DNA from: Gimesia aquarii
GTDB taxonomy: Bacteria; Planctomycetota; Planctomycetia; Planctomycetales; Planctomycetaceae
Reading direction: 5' to 3'
Assembly (NCBI RefSeq): GCF_007748175.1
Contig: NZ_CP037422.1
Span: forward strand, 3,602,020 to 3,666,019
DNA: 64,000 nt
This document shows positions 57,090-64,000 of this stretch, one piece after another (positions within the stretch are counted from its first letter, which is position 1; each line of letters begins with the position of its first letter). Below the pieces are notes generated by a model that saw nothing but the letters and a program-made list of their open reading frames with translations, did no database searches and was not told the DNA's origin. A program made the position numbers and the translations under genes.

Positions 57090-57118
57090 TGGTAATTGAC
57101 GGAATGAGTCAATTACCA
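57090..57118. promoter_or_regulatory. 11-bp perfect inverted repeat before the adaptor gene
   Basis: TGGTAATTGAC (57090-57100) and GTCAATTACCA (57108-57118) flank a 7-base loop, ending about 30 bases upstream of the adaptor start. There is no T run, so it is unlikely to be a terminator. It is a candidate operator for the upstream TetR or another regulator. Confidence 0.45.
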
Positions 57119-57258
57119 TTTGTGAATTCAAGTAGATGTGTATTATTTCGAAAAGGATGATGCCAAGGCGATCATCTCAAAACAACCTGCTAAAATTTCA
57201 AAAAGCTTTTCTTAGAAATTTTTTTATTTTTATTTACTCTATTTTCGTTTGATAAGAT

Positions 57259-57921
57259 TCAGATTTTATGAACGGTTGAAGAAGATTCCATTTCGGAAAG
57301 AGCCATTTCCTGTTTCAAATTTTTGATTGCTGCAAGAGAAAACTGTAGAACGTGTTCAATTAAACATTCGACATCGTAATGAGCGGTTTTTTCTTCATTG
57401 CCTAGCATCAATGTCACCAGACTTTCAGAGACACGGTAAAACTGGCATTGAGCAGCGATACTGAAAACACACTGCATACGACGATACTCAGGGACTTCTT
57501 CGCCCAGCATCTCCTGCAATATGGAATCTGCAATATTTACAAAAGGACGAAAGTGTTCTTGAATAAGATGCTCGCAGGCCTTGGTTGGCTCCAATACCTC
57601 ACGCATTATCAAATGATTACTCCAGGAATCCGTTCCTAACATCCTCATCACCAATGTAGTGACCCAGTCTCGAAGTTTTTGTTCGGGAGAAGTGTCAGAG
57701 GACCACTCTGGAAGCGGTGCACGAGAAATCCCCATCTCTTTTGCGAGACGGATCACTTCCAGATAAAGTTGTTCTTTATCTCCAAAGTAATAATTCACGC
57801 TAGCAAGATTCACGTCTGCTTTCTGACAGATTTCGCGCACAGTCGCTTTTTCAAACCCCTTTTCTGAAAAAACGGGTCCTGCTACTTCAAGTAATTTGTC
57901 ACGAACATTAAATGATGACAT
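57259..57921 (-). CDS. TetR-family repressor of the RND efflux genes
   Basis: 220 aa from the ATG at 57921; the longer frame to 57972 is not needed. The HTH (FEKATVREICQKADVNLASVN, DVNLASVNYYFGDKEQLY) is typical TetR, and the rest is the helical ligand-binding domain (about 60-215). It belongs to the CerR/YbiH-like group by the C-terminal form, which is a tentative reading. It lies 193 bp before the adaptor gene on the same strand and probably represses itself and the pump, releasing DNA upon binding of a transported compound. Confidence 0.88.
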   Translation of the reverse strand: MSSFNVRDKLLEVAGPVFSEKGFEKATVREICQKADVNLASVNYYFGDKEQLYLEVIRLAKEMGISRAPLPEWSSDTSPEQKLRDWVTTLVMRMLGTDSWSNHLIMREVLEPTKACEHLIQEHFRPFVNIADSILQEMLGEEVPEYRRMQCVFSIAAQCQFYRVSESLVTLMLGNEEKTAHYDVECLIEHVLQFSLAAIKNLKQEMALSEMESSSTVHKI

Positions 57922-57998
57922 ATAGAAAGTTCCATCTCTTTTTAGCGCATGAGACTCAACTTGACCACACAATCTAAATCGATAAAGAATGATATTTA

Positions 57999-58037
57999 AA
58001 ACACTGTTTCAAACAATTGTATTAAACAAGCGTTTAA
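57999..58037. promoter_or_regulatory. candidate TetR operators upstream of tetR
   Basis: A perfect palindrome TTAAAC-N4-GTTTAA lies at 58022-58037, and a related AAAC-N3-GTTT at 57999-58009, with a further GTTT-C-AAAC at 58006-58014. TetR regulators often bind such AAAC/GTTT palindromes before their own gene. They lie 78-116 bases upstream of the chosen tetR start. Confidence 0.5.
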
Positions 58038-58186
58038 AATCAATTGCAATTTTTAAAATGCAACTTATCTCAAATCAAAATATACACATATGACGATTTC
58101 TAAAAAGCTTAAAGAGAGAAAATTTGCGAGACACTCTGAATTCGAATGCGGAAGACGAATATTGAAAAAATGTCGATTCCCGCTTT

Positions 58187-58591
58187 TTAGCCAGTCAGCC
58201 GCTCAGGGCCATCTTCCCGAATCGAAAAGTGTTGAAAACCACTCGCATCTAGGCGCTGCCTTAAGAGTTCTTTCCAGAGCGGTTCTCGGAGACCATTCAA
58301 TACACCATATAAGACCGTACCGATCGTTAAGCTGGCAACTTCGACCACGCTCATCGGAAGCGAAAACTGCTTTAGGTCTGCGAAGATCTCATCCGCACTA
58401 CAGTATTCGCCAAATTTATGGCCGGAGTACATAAACTCTACACCAGAGAAGTCTTTGCTCCATTCATAATCGAATGGACCAAACTCCTTCCTGCGATGAA
58501 GAACCCAAAAACAGGTTCCATCAAAGCGAATACTGTGAGTACCTCTCAAAACTTCTAATCCTGCAACAAATTGAATGATTCTGAGTCTCAT
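58187..58591 (-). CDS. conserved-looking protein of unknown function
   Basis: 134 aa, soluble, no signal peptide. It has mixed alpha/beta character with aromatic motifs such as FGPFDYEWSKDFSGVEF and FGEYCSADEIFADLKQFSL. The regular, globular composition suggests a real gene rather than a chance frame, and the competing plus-strand frame at 58090-58434 looks unnatural. No family is recognised. It is divergent from the CCA-type gene downstream (257 bp gap). Confidence 0.6.
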   Translation of the reverse strand: MRLRIIQFVAGLEVLRGTHSIRFDGTCFWVLHRRKEFGPFDYEWSKDFSGVEFMYSGHKFGEYCSADEIFADLKQFSLPMSVVEVASLTIGTVLYGVLNGLREPLWKELLRQRLDASGFQHFSIREDGPERLTG

Positions 58592-58848
58592 TGAAAAATG
58601 ACTCTATTGTTCTTGAAGAACTAAACCGAACGATCAATCATACGGAATCGACTCATTTTTGCGAAGTCCGTTTTATGAACCCCTGCTCCACTTTTCTGTC
58701 CCTACAAACCTCTGATTTAAACGGTATCCATAAGAGACCCGGCAATATATAACAAAAAAAGACGATCATAAGTCGATAACTCACCAGAACTTGCTATTAT
58801 TAAACACATACTCAAAAAAGTCGTGCGCATTTAATCAATCCAAGATCC

Positions 58849-60117
58849 ATGAAACAAACTGAACCATACAAGGTCGCGTTGGACATTGTCCGCAAATTAC
58901 GGAATGCAGGTTACCAAGCCCTGTGGGCGGGAGGCTGTGTTCGCGACCTGCTACTGGGGAAAAAACCACAGGATTACGATGTCGCAACCAATGCTCTACC
59001 AGATGAAGTTCGTAATTTGTTTGGGAAACGGCAAACTTTAGCCGTAGGCGCCAGTTTTGGCGTCATTATCGTCCGCGGTCCACATTCAGACTGTGATGTT
59101 GAAGTAGCTACGTTTCGTAGTGAAGGCCCCTATCTTGATGGGCGGCGTCCAGAACACGTGACGTTTACAACAGCTGAAGAAGATGCCCACCGTCGTGACT
59201 TTACCATCAACGGCATGTTTTATGATCCCCTAACTGAATCAGTCTATGATTACGTGGGAGGACAATCTGACCTTAATCAACAAATCATTCGTGCCATTGG
59301 AAATCCGCTGAAACGGATGCAGGAAGATAAACTTCGGTTGCTACGCGCGATTCGTTTTGCTTCCACACTTCAGTTTCGTCTGGATCAGGTCACATTTGAA
59401 GCAATTCAAACAATGGCGAATGAAATCTGTGTAGTGAGCCCGGAACGGATTTCCGGTGAATTAAGAAAAATGCTGCTTCACCCCAATCGCAGTTATGCAA
59501 TAGAACTTGTTCAGAGTTCCGAATTGTTAAAATCAATTATTCCTGAATTAGCTCCCTTATGGGAAGATTCAGAAAAACAGCCCTTGTGGGACCAAACGCT
59601 TCTTCGTCTGAAAGGTCTCACACTCATCAATTTTGAGTTGTCATTCGCTACCTTATTGTTGGATTTGCCTCACGAAGATAGCACCCATCAGCTCGATATC
59701 ATTCATGATATTTGCAAACGACTTCGCTTTTCCAATCATGAAACCTCTCTGATTTATTGGTTGATTCAGCATCGAAACAGTCTGGAAAGCGCCCCATCAT
59801 TCAAGCTCTCACGACTCAAACGACTTTTGGCTCATAAAAATTGTCCCTACCTGATTGAACTGGTCAAAGCGGATCTTACTTCTCAAAAACAACCTCTGGA
59901 CGACCTTGAATTTTGTTGTCAGTATCGAGATCATACACCCACCGAAGTTTTGAATCCTCCTCCGCTCATCACAGGTAATGACTTGATCGAGTTTGGAATC
60001 AAATCAGGTCCTGAATTCAAGGAACTACTCACTAAAATTCAAGATGCGCAGCTAGATGAAATCATTCATACAAAAGAGGAAGCCTTTGCCCTGCTTTCCC
60101 GATTGCACCGGGACTAA
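58849..60117 (+). CDS. tRNA nucleotidyltransferase / poly(A) polymerase family protein
   Basis: 422 aa. The class II nucleotidyltransferase head has GGCVRDLLLGKKPQDYDVAT with the two catalytic Asp residues (DYD) and RRDFTINGMFYDP. The neck domain (DKLRLLRAIRFASTLQF) is present. There is no HD phosphohydrolase domain. It adds CCA or a poly(A) tail to RNA 3' ends; the two activities cannot be told apart by eye. It forms a likely operon with the oxidoreductase 47 bp downstream. Confidence 0.9.
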   Translation: MKQTEPYKVALDIVRKLRNAGYQALWAGGCVRDLLLGKKPQDYDVATNALPDEVRNLFGKRQTLAVGASFGVIIVRGPHSDCDVEVATFRSEGPYLDGRRPEHVTFTTAEEDAHRRDFTINGMFYDPLTESVYDYVGGQSDLNQQIIRAIGNPLKRMQEDKLRLLRAIRFASTLQFRLDQVTFEAIQTMANEICVVSPERISGELRKMLLHPNRSYAIELVQSSELLKSIIPELAPLWEDSEKQPLWDQTLLRLKGLTLINFELSFATLLLDLPHEDSTHQLDIIHDICKRLRFSNHETSLIYWLIQHRNSLESAPSFKLSRLKRLLAHKNCPYLIELVKADLTSQKQPLDDLEFCCQYRDHTPTEVLNPPPLITGNDLIEFGIKSGPEFKELLTKIQDAQLDEIIHTKEEAFALLSRLHRD

Positions 60118-60164
60118 ACGAGCATTCTACTAATTCAAATCAACATCACACTAAAGGCGTATTT

Positions 60165-61268
60165 ATGACAGACTCCATTCGTATCGGCATTATTGGTGCT
60201 GGTGCCGTCTCTGATTATCACCATGTCCCCGGCATCGATCTCGATCCGCGAGCAGAACTGGCTGCGATTTGTGATCCTAACTCAGAACTACTGGCACAGC
60301 GCCAATCCGATTGGGGAAAAACCAAAGCCTCTACCAAGTATGAAGAAATTGCTGAAGATCCTGAAATCGACGCGGTCATCATCGCCACTCCCAACTTTAC
60401 ACATCATGAAATCGCAATGGCTTGCATTCGAGGGGGAAAACATGTGATGTGTGAAAAGCCCTTAGGATTAAATTATACAGAATCGGCTGAAATGTATCGG
60501 GCCGCTCGCGATGCCAACCTGCGACATATGACGGCATTCACATATCGCTTTGCCCCTTCCATGCGTTATGTGAAACATCTTGTGGAATCAGGAGCACTGG
60601 GGACTCCCCGTCACTTCCGTAGCCAACGCTTTCTCGATTGGCCTGAGTCAAGTTGGGGCTGGCGACAAAGTAAAAAGTTAGCCGGAGCAGGTGACCTGTT
60701 TGATATGACTATTCACCGCATCGACTTTGCCCAGGATTTACTTGGTCCGATTAAAAGCATTTGTGGTGCAGTTGCGCAATTTGTTCCGCGAGACAAAACT
60801 GCAGAAGGTCAACCTTGCGAACCATCTGAAGTTGATGACTGGTCTTCCTTAATAGGACAATTCGAAAATGGTGCAGTTGGAGTCTGGGAAGGGAGTACGT
60901 TAATGAAAGGCTATCACAATGATGGTTTTGGTTATGAATGGGCAGAAGTAAATGGCTCCGAAGGTTCCGCCGCCTATCAATTGACAGACCCCAATAACAT
61001 CTTGATCGGTAAGCCTGGACAAACAATGGAAAAACTTCCGGTACCGGATGAATTTCTGGTTATTGAAGGCAGTCCACGCAAGCCACATGAGGGTGTACCC
61101 AGTACCGTATTCCGTTACGATTTGGCCTACGAATTTGTATCAGCCATTGTGGAAGAACGGGACGCCATCCCTGGATTTGATCATGGGGCTTCAGCTCAAC
61201 TTGTCGCTGACTCCGTACTGGAATCGTTTGAGAAACGCACATGGATCGACATTCAATGCGATTTATAA
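60165..61268 (+). CDS. Gfo/Idh/MocA-family NAD(P)-dependent oxidoreductase
   Basis: 367 aa, ATG preceded by AAAGG. The N-terminal Rossmann fold (IGIIGAGAVSDYHHVPGI), the EKPLGLN motif with the catalytic-region Lys97-Pro98, and the C-terminal Gfo/Idh/MocA domain (AGDLFDMTIHRIDFAQDLLG) are clear. It oxidises or reduces a sugar or inositol-type substrate; the specific compound is unknown. No Tat signal, so the enzyme is cytoplasmic, unlike many planctomycete relatives. It converges on the next gene with a gap of 3 bp. Confidence 0.92.
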   Translation: MTDSIRIGIIGAGAVSDYHHVPGIDLDPRAELAAICDPNSELLAQRQSDWGKTKASTKYEEIAEDPEIDAVIIATPNFTHHEIAMACIRGGKHVMCEKPLGLNYTESAEMYRAARDANLRHMTAFTYRFAPSMRYVKHLVESGALGTPRHFRSQRFLDWPESSWGWRQSKKLAGAGDLFDMTIHRIDFAQDLLGPIKSICGAVAQFVPRDKTAEGQPCEPSEVDDWSSLIGQFENGAVGVWEGSTLMKGYHNDGFGYEWAEVNGSEGSAAYQLTDPNNILIGKPGQTMEKLPVPDEFLVIEGSPRKPHEGVPSTVFRYDLAYEFVSAIVEERDAIPGFDHGASAQLVADSVLESFEKRTWIDIQCDL

Positions 61269-61271
61269 GTT

Positions 61272-62366
61272 TCAGAATGTGAGTTGATAGCGAATCATCC
61301 CCGTGGGAGAGATGTCATAATTGCCGTTGTTCGATAAATATTCCAGCTTACGATTAAACACATAACCAATTTCAAACTGGCTCACCATTCCATTGGTATG
61401 CTTTGTCTCGATTCCGCCAATCAATCTTAGATCGTTGTATGTCACAACGTCATCAACTGCCGTTCCTGCGCGACGAATCGCCCACGAACCACCCCCAAAT
61501 TCACCAGCTACATACAACCAACGTTCTCGCGCCTCACTCTTCTCGATACGATAAGTGAACTTGGGTTTTGGAAAAATAAGCTCTAGACGTGATCCTTCAC
61601 TAAACCACATGATCATACCGGCAGCAGGTAATAATTTGAGATCTTCACGATCGATATAAACCACCCCAAACACAAACTGTTTGGAACGAGAGTGCATATA
61701 ATAGGCGAGCCCTCTTCCGGTAATTCTGAGAGAATCAGTCGTCACGTTTTTAAAGTCGCTATAAACCCCAGGTGCTACTTCGAGTTCATATGACCATTTC
61801 TCGTTGAATTTATTGAACCAACGAAAGGCAACCGAGGTATCGTAGACCCTGGCTGGTAAATCAGTTCGTACAGGACCATCCAGATAATGCACGCCAAACC
61901 GGGGTGTGATGGTGAATCCTTCATAACGAGGTAGTTCCAAAGCTTCGGATAAACTCAGGCTGAAAATTCCTAAATCATCACCTGTACCAGGTAACCAGGT
62001 CACATTAGCCGTGGCACGTTTATGAGAAATTAATGGCACAAACGTTTCGCATTCGAGACATTCATCTTCCGACTCACTCCAGGAATCATCGGATTCCAAT
62101 AATTGGGGAGGAATTCCTAACGCCTCACGAGCTTCAGCATCTAAAACTTCGGGAACTTGAGGCGACTGGCTGATTTGCTTGATATCCTGATCACGCGGTG
62201 CAAATATCGTTTGGTGACGACGATAAGACTCACGATTTGTTGCTTTCTTTGCTCCCAACTCAGAAAGTCGTCCCTGAGCATAAGCAAAACGACCAGTCAT
62301 ACTGCTCAATACAACCACTGATGTAACTATCAGGAGAAAAACAGCCCTCAAAGACTGAAATGGCAT
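61272..62366 (-). CDS. secreted beta-rich protein, possible outer-membrane barrel
   Basis: 364 aa from the ATG at 62366, preceded by GGAAGA at seven bases; a TTG at 62381 would add five residues. A signal peptide (LRAVFLLIVTSVVVLSSM) ends near FAYAQG. Residues 110-125 have CLECETF. The last 250 residues are made of short amphipathic beta strands with aromatic residues (FGVHYLDGPVRTD; WSYELEVAPGVYSDF; FEIGYVFNRKLEYL), ending in a hydrophobic strand and terminal Phe (MIRYQLTF), as in outer-membrane beta-barrels. Function is unknown. Confidence 0.75.
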   Translation of the reverse strand: MPFQSLRAVFLLIVTSVVVLSSMTGRFAYAQGRLSELGAKKATNRESYRRHQTIFAPRDQDIKQISQSPQVPEVLDAEAREALGIPPQLLESDDSWSESEDECLECETFVPLISHKRATANVTWLPGTGDDLGIFSLSLSEALELPRYEGFTITPRFGVHYLDGPVRTDLPARVYDTSVAFRWFNKFNEKWSYELEVAPGVYSDFKNVTTDSLRITGRGLAYYMHSRSKQFVFGVVYIDREDLKLLPAAGMIMWFSEGSRLELIFPKPKFTYRIEKSEARERWLYVAGEFGGGSWAIRRAGTAVDDVVTYNDLRLIGGIETKHTNGMVSQFEIGYVFNRKLEYLSNNGNYDISPTGMIRYQLTF

Positions 62367-62681
62367 AACTGAGTCTTCCAAATGAATAATGAAGTAGGTA
62401 TGTAGATTCTATCTGGTGGAGTTCACCCACCATGGGCAGATGTCAGAATTAATTAATGGGGAGAGGTCAAAAGAATAGAGAGATGTAGAGGCAAGAAATA
62501 TCAAGGAAACACAAATGGGTCAACCCGAATCCAGAGCATACGCTTCTCTTAAGGACTCTGAAAAATGCCCTGCTCTGATCGTTGCCCCCTGTTTCAATAG
62601 ATGTTAAAATCAGCTAACGAAGACAGAACATATACATAAGACCAATACCATACTTTCATTTTTACCAGGAATACACAAGAA
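62367..62681. other. intergenic region before the DUF6800-like gene
   Basis: 315 bp between divergent genes. One short hairpin (TGGTGG 62414-62419 with CCACCA 62427-62432) lies in the leader of the minus-strand gene. The rest shows nothing clear; the promoter of the small plus-strand gene should lie near its right end. Confidence 0.45.
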
Positions 62682-62852
62682 ATGGGACGTGTTGAAAAGG
62701 GGCGCGAACTGGCCCAACGTCGAATCCGGAAGCATAAACTGAAACAACTTCGGGAAAAATTCGCCAAGGCAAAAGACTCTGCGGAAAAAGAAGCGATCAA
62801 AGAAAAAGTTCGCAAAATCAGCCCTTTTGTTGTATTAGAAGAATCTGCCTGA
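62682..62852 (+). CDS. small basic protein, DUF6800-like
   Basis: 56 aa, very basic and helical (MGRVEKGRELAQRRIRKHKL, KFAKAKDSAEKEAIKEKVRK), ending KISPFVVLEESA. This pattern (Gly-Arg-x-x-Lys, Arg/Lys-rich helix, charged helix, ISPF tail) matches the DUF6800 family of short planctomycete proteins as I remember it. No function is known. AGGA lies upstream at a somewhat long distance. A terminator follows directly, so it is a single-gene unit. Confidence 0.75.
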   Translation: MGRVEKGRELAQRRIRKHKLKQLREKFAKAKDSAEKEAIKEKVRKISPFVVLEESA

Positions 62853-62882
62853 GATCCCTTCTTATAATCGATCATTGAAGTA

Positions 62883-62916
62883 GACGCTCGTTTTATTGAA
62901 GTGAGCGTCATTTTTT
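62883..62916 (+). terminator. rho-independent terminator after the DUF6800-like gene
   Basis: GACGCTC (62883-62889) pairs perfectly with GAGCGTC (62903-62909), followed by a run of six T. It also shows that the VOC gene start at 62901 suggested by the longest frame cannot be right. Confidence 0.75.
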
Positions 62917-62939
62917 CTTGCGCTGAGGGGATCATTGAA

Positions 62940-63326
62940 ATGGCAGACTTCAATTCAACTCACAACCGAGCTGTCTGGTTCGATATACCCGTGGCTGACC
63001 TTGATCGAGCTGCAGCATTTTATTCAGCAGTTCTTTCCGTAAAAGTTCATTGCGAACAATTCAATGAAACTCGATTCGGCGTTTTGGATCATGAACAAGG
63101 CAATGGTGCTTGTCTGATCCTTGATGAATCGGCAATCTCTGCTGACAAAGGGATCCTGGTTTATATGAATGTCGATCATCGCATTCGGGATGCAGTAACA
63201 CAGGCCGAAGCCAAGGGAGGAAAAGTGATCGAACCGATTCACTCTATTGGTCCGCACGGCTTTCGAGCCCTCATTCTCGATAGCGAAGGAAATCGTCTTG
63301 CGTTACATTCTAATACTGACGAATAA
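62940..63326 (+). CDS. VOC-superfamily (glyoxalase-like) protein
   Basis: 128 aa from the ATG at 62940. The first copy of the beta-alpha-beta-beta-beta module starts VWFDIPVADLDRAAAFYSAVL, and the second starts ILVYMNVDHRIRDAVTQAEAKG and ends GFRALILDSEGNRLALHS. The Glu/His pattern of a metal-binding VOC site is only partly visible. Proteins of this type serve as glyoxalases, dioxygenases, or resistance proteins; the specific role is unknown. Confidence 0.85.
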   Translation: MADFNSTHNRAVWFDIPVADLDRAAAFYSAVLSVKVHCEQFNETRFGVLDHEQGNGACLILDESAISADKGILVYMNVDHRIRDAVTQAEAKGGKVIEPIHSIGPHGFRALILDSEGNRLALHSNTDE

Positions 63327-63328
63327 AG

Positions 63329-63353
63329 TTGTGGCTTAAGAGACTCACCACAA
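63329..63353. terminator. hairpin between the convergent VOC and clpB genes
   Basis: TTGTGG (63329-63334) pairs with CCACAA (63348-63353) across a 13-base loop. It lies between two converging genes. T runs are weak on both strands, so terminator activity is uncertain. Confidence 0.35.
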
Positions 63354-63392
63354 AACGACGATTCAAATAATAATCGAACTGATCATGAACCG

Positions 63393-64000
63393 TTACTTTT
63401 CAGAGAACAGGTACAATCCTTCATGAGCATTCACATAGATTGTGGCACCTTCTGAAAATTCTCCCGACAGTAACTTATTCGCAAGTTCATTTTGGATATT
63501 CTGCTGAATCGTACGCTTTAAAGGACGCGCTCCATACGTGGGGTCATAACCTTCTTCCGCTAACAAATCTTTAGCGGCATCAGACACATCCAATGTATAC
63601 CCATTCTCTTCCACTAAAGCGGCTAAATTCTTTAATTGTAATTCCACAATCTGGCGAATTTCTTCACGTCCGAGCGGATGGAAGACAATCGCTTCATCAA
63701 TTCGATTTAAAAATTCAGGTAGAAACTCGCGCTGCAGTGCATCCATCACACGGTTATGGATCAACTGCTCATCCTCCTTACCAGATAAATCCATAATCGT
63801 CTGACTGCCAATGTTAGACGTCATCACAACAATTGTATTTGAGAAATCTACAGTTCGCCCATGGCTATCTGTCAATCGTCCATCATCGAGTAATTGCAAG
63901 AGAATGTTAAACACATCACGGTGGGCCTTCTCTACTTCATCCAACAAGATGACAGAATAAGGCTGGCGTCGTACCGCTTCCGTCAATCGCCCCCCCTCTT
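63393..64000 (-). CDS. clpB: ClpB disaggregase, C-terminal part (cut by window edge)
   Basis: About 200 C-terminal residues are present; the open frame continues beyond base 64000. It covers the second AAA+ domain: [20 protein letters not shown], Walker [10 protein letters not shown], sensor 1 VVMTSNIGS, arginine finger region [10 protein letters not shown], and sensor 2 GARPLKR. ClpB with DnaK dissolves protein aggregates under heat stress. The second-domain sequence fits ClpB rather than ClpA/ClpC ([20 protein letters not shown]). Confidence 0.95.
   Translation of the reverse strand, partial: EGGRLTEAVRRQPYSVILLDEVEKAHRDVFNILLQLLDDGRLTDSHGRTVDFSNTIVVMTSNIGSQTIMDLSGKEDEQLIHNRVMDALQREFLPEFLNRIDEAIVFHPLGREEIRQIVELQLKNLAALVEENGYTLDVSDAAKDLLAEEGYDPTYGARPLKRTIQQNIQNELANKLLSGEFSEGATIYVNAHEGLYLFSEK

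Noticed and set aside
58090-58434. Plus-strand frame of 114 codons opposite the 134-aa gene
   Set aside because: Composition is unnatural (many H, R, S), no ribosome binding site, and the antisense frame looks like a proper globular protein.
62901-62939. Longer start for the VOC protein
   Set aside because: The extension lies within the terminator of the preceding gene, and the fold starts after the later ATG.
62594-62953. Minus-strand frame of 119 codons over the DUF6800-like gene
   Set aside because: It is the shadow of the small plus-strand gene and its terminator, with a Cys/Phe/Ser-rich chance sequence.
1-64000. tRNA or rRNA genes, CRISPR arrays, insertion sequences, integrases
   Set aside because: No cloverleaf-like sequences, regular repeat-spacer pattern, transposase or integrase motifs were seen on either strand. 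A systematic tRNA scan was not possible by eye.

Overview
The window looks like a chromosomal segment of a planctomycete. The best guess is a Gimesia-type member of the Planctomycetaceae, inferred from protein style rather than from any marker gene. Supporting signs are a PVC-type CxxCH cytochrome protein, a Tat-exported esterase of a planctomycete type, a DUF6800-like small protein, a reduced division (dcw) cluster without ftsZ, and EF-hand sequence of planctomycete style. Base composition is moderately AT-rich. I saw no rRNA, tRNA, insertion sequence, prophage or CRISPR array.

Layout. 1-7.1 kb: the 3' end of an unknown gene, a secreted HEAT-repeat protein, a Tat-exported alpha/beta hydrolase, lexA, and an NtrC-type response regulator. 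7.5-10.6 kb: a membrane histidine kinase and a membrane-anchored PP2C phosphatase. 10.8-32.4 kb: an almost uninterrupted minus-strand flagellar cluster. In transcription order it is flgN-like, a degenerate sigma-54-activator-like regulator, flgB, flgC, fliE, fliF, fliG, fliH, fliI, fliJ, a motE-like gene, fliK, flgD, flgE, flbD, motA, motB, fliL, fliN, fliO, fliP, fliQ, fliR, flhB. These build the basal body rod, MS ring, export ATPase, hook, stator and export gate. fliM, flhA, the filament genes and a flagellar sigma factor are not in the window.

32.5-41.7 kb: a reduced dcw cluster on the minus strand: mraZ, a 0.6-kb gap holding a strongly structured RNA-like element, rsmH, a LysM protein with a long Q/N/S/F-rich linker, an ftsL-like gene, ftsI, and a large TPR protein. 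41.9-52.3 kb: a glycosyltransferase, queA, the large cytochrome/HEAT protein, a small membrane protein, hemA coupled to a hemX/ccsA-like gene, a second sigma-54 activator, and panD. 52.4-58 kb: a tetR, RND adaptor and RND pump unit with palindromic operator candidates. 58-64 kb: an unknown small protein, a CCA/poly(A) nucleotidyltransferase, a Gfo/Idh/MocA oxidoreductase, a secreted protein, a DUF6800-like small gene, a VOC protein, and the 3' part of clpB.

The most unusual observations are these: an EF-hand-like insertion inside the export-gate protein FliR; a regulator at the head of the flagellar genes that has lost Walker A, GAFTGA and the arginine fingers; a FliN with repeated FliM-like EIDALL motifs next to the place where fliM is missing; a roughly 176-nt structured element with a 12-codon leader-type ORF between mraZ and rsmH; and four TGG boxes at exact 10-bp spacing at the mraZ start, matching the known MraZ operator layout. 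Start codons were adjusted where ribosome binding sites allowed, and several are GTG or TTG. All family calls come from reading motifs by eye; no database search was possible.
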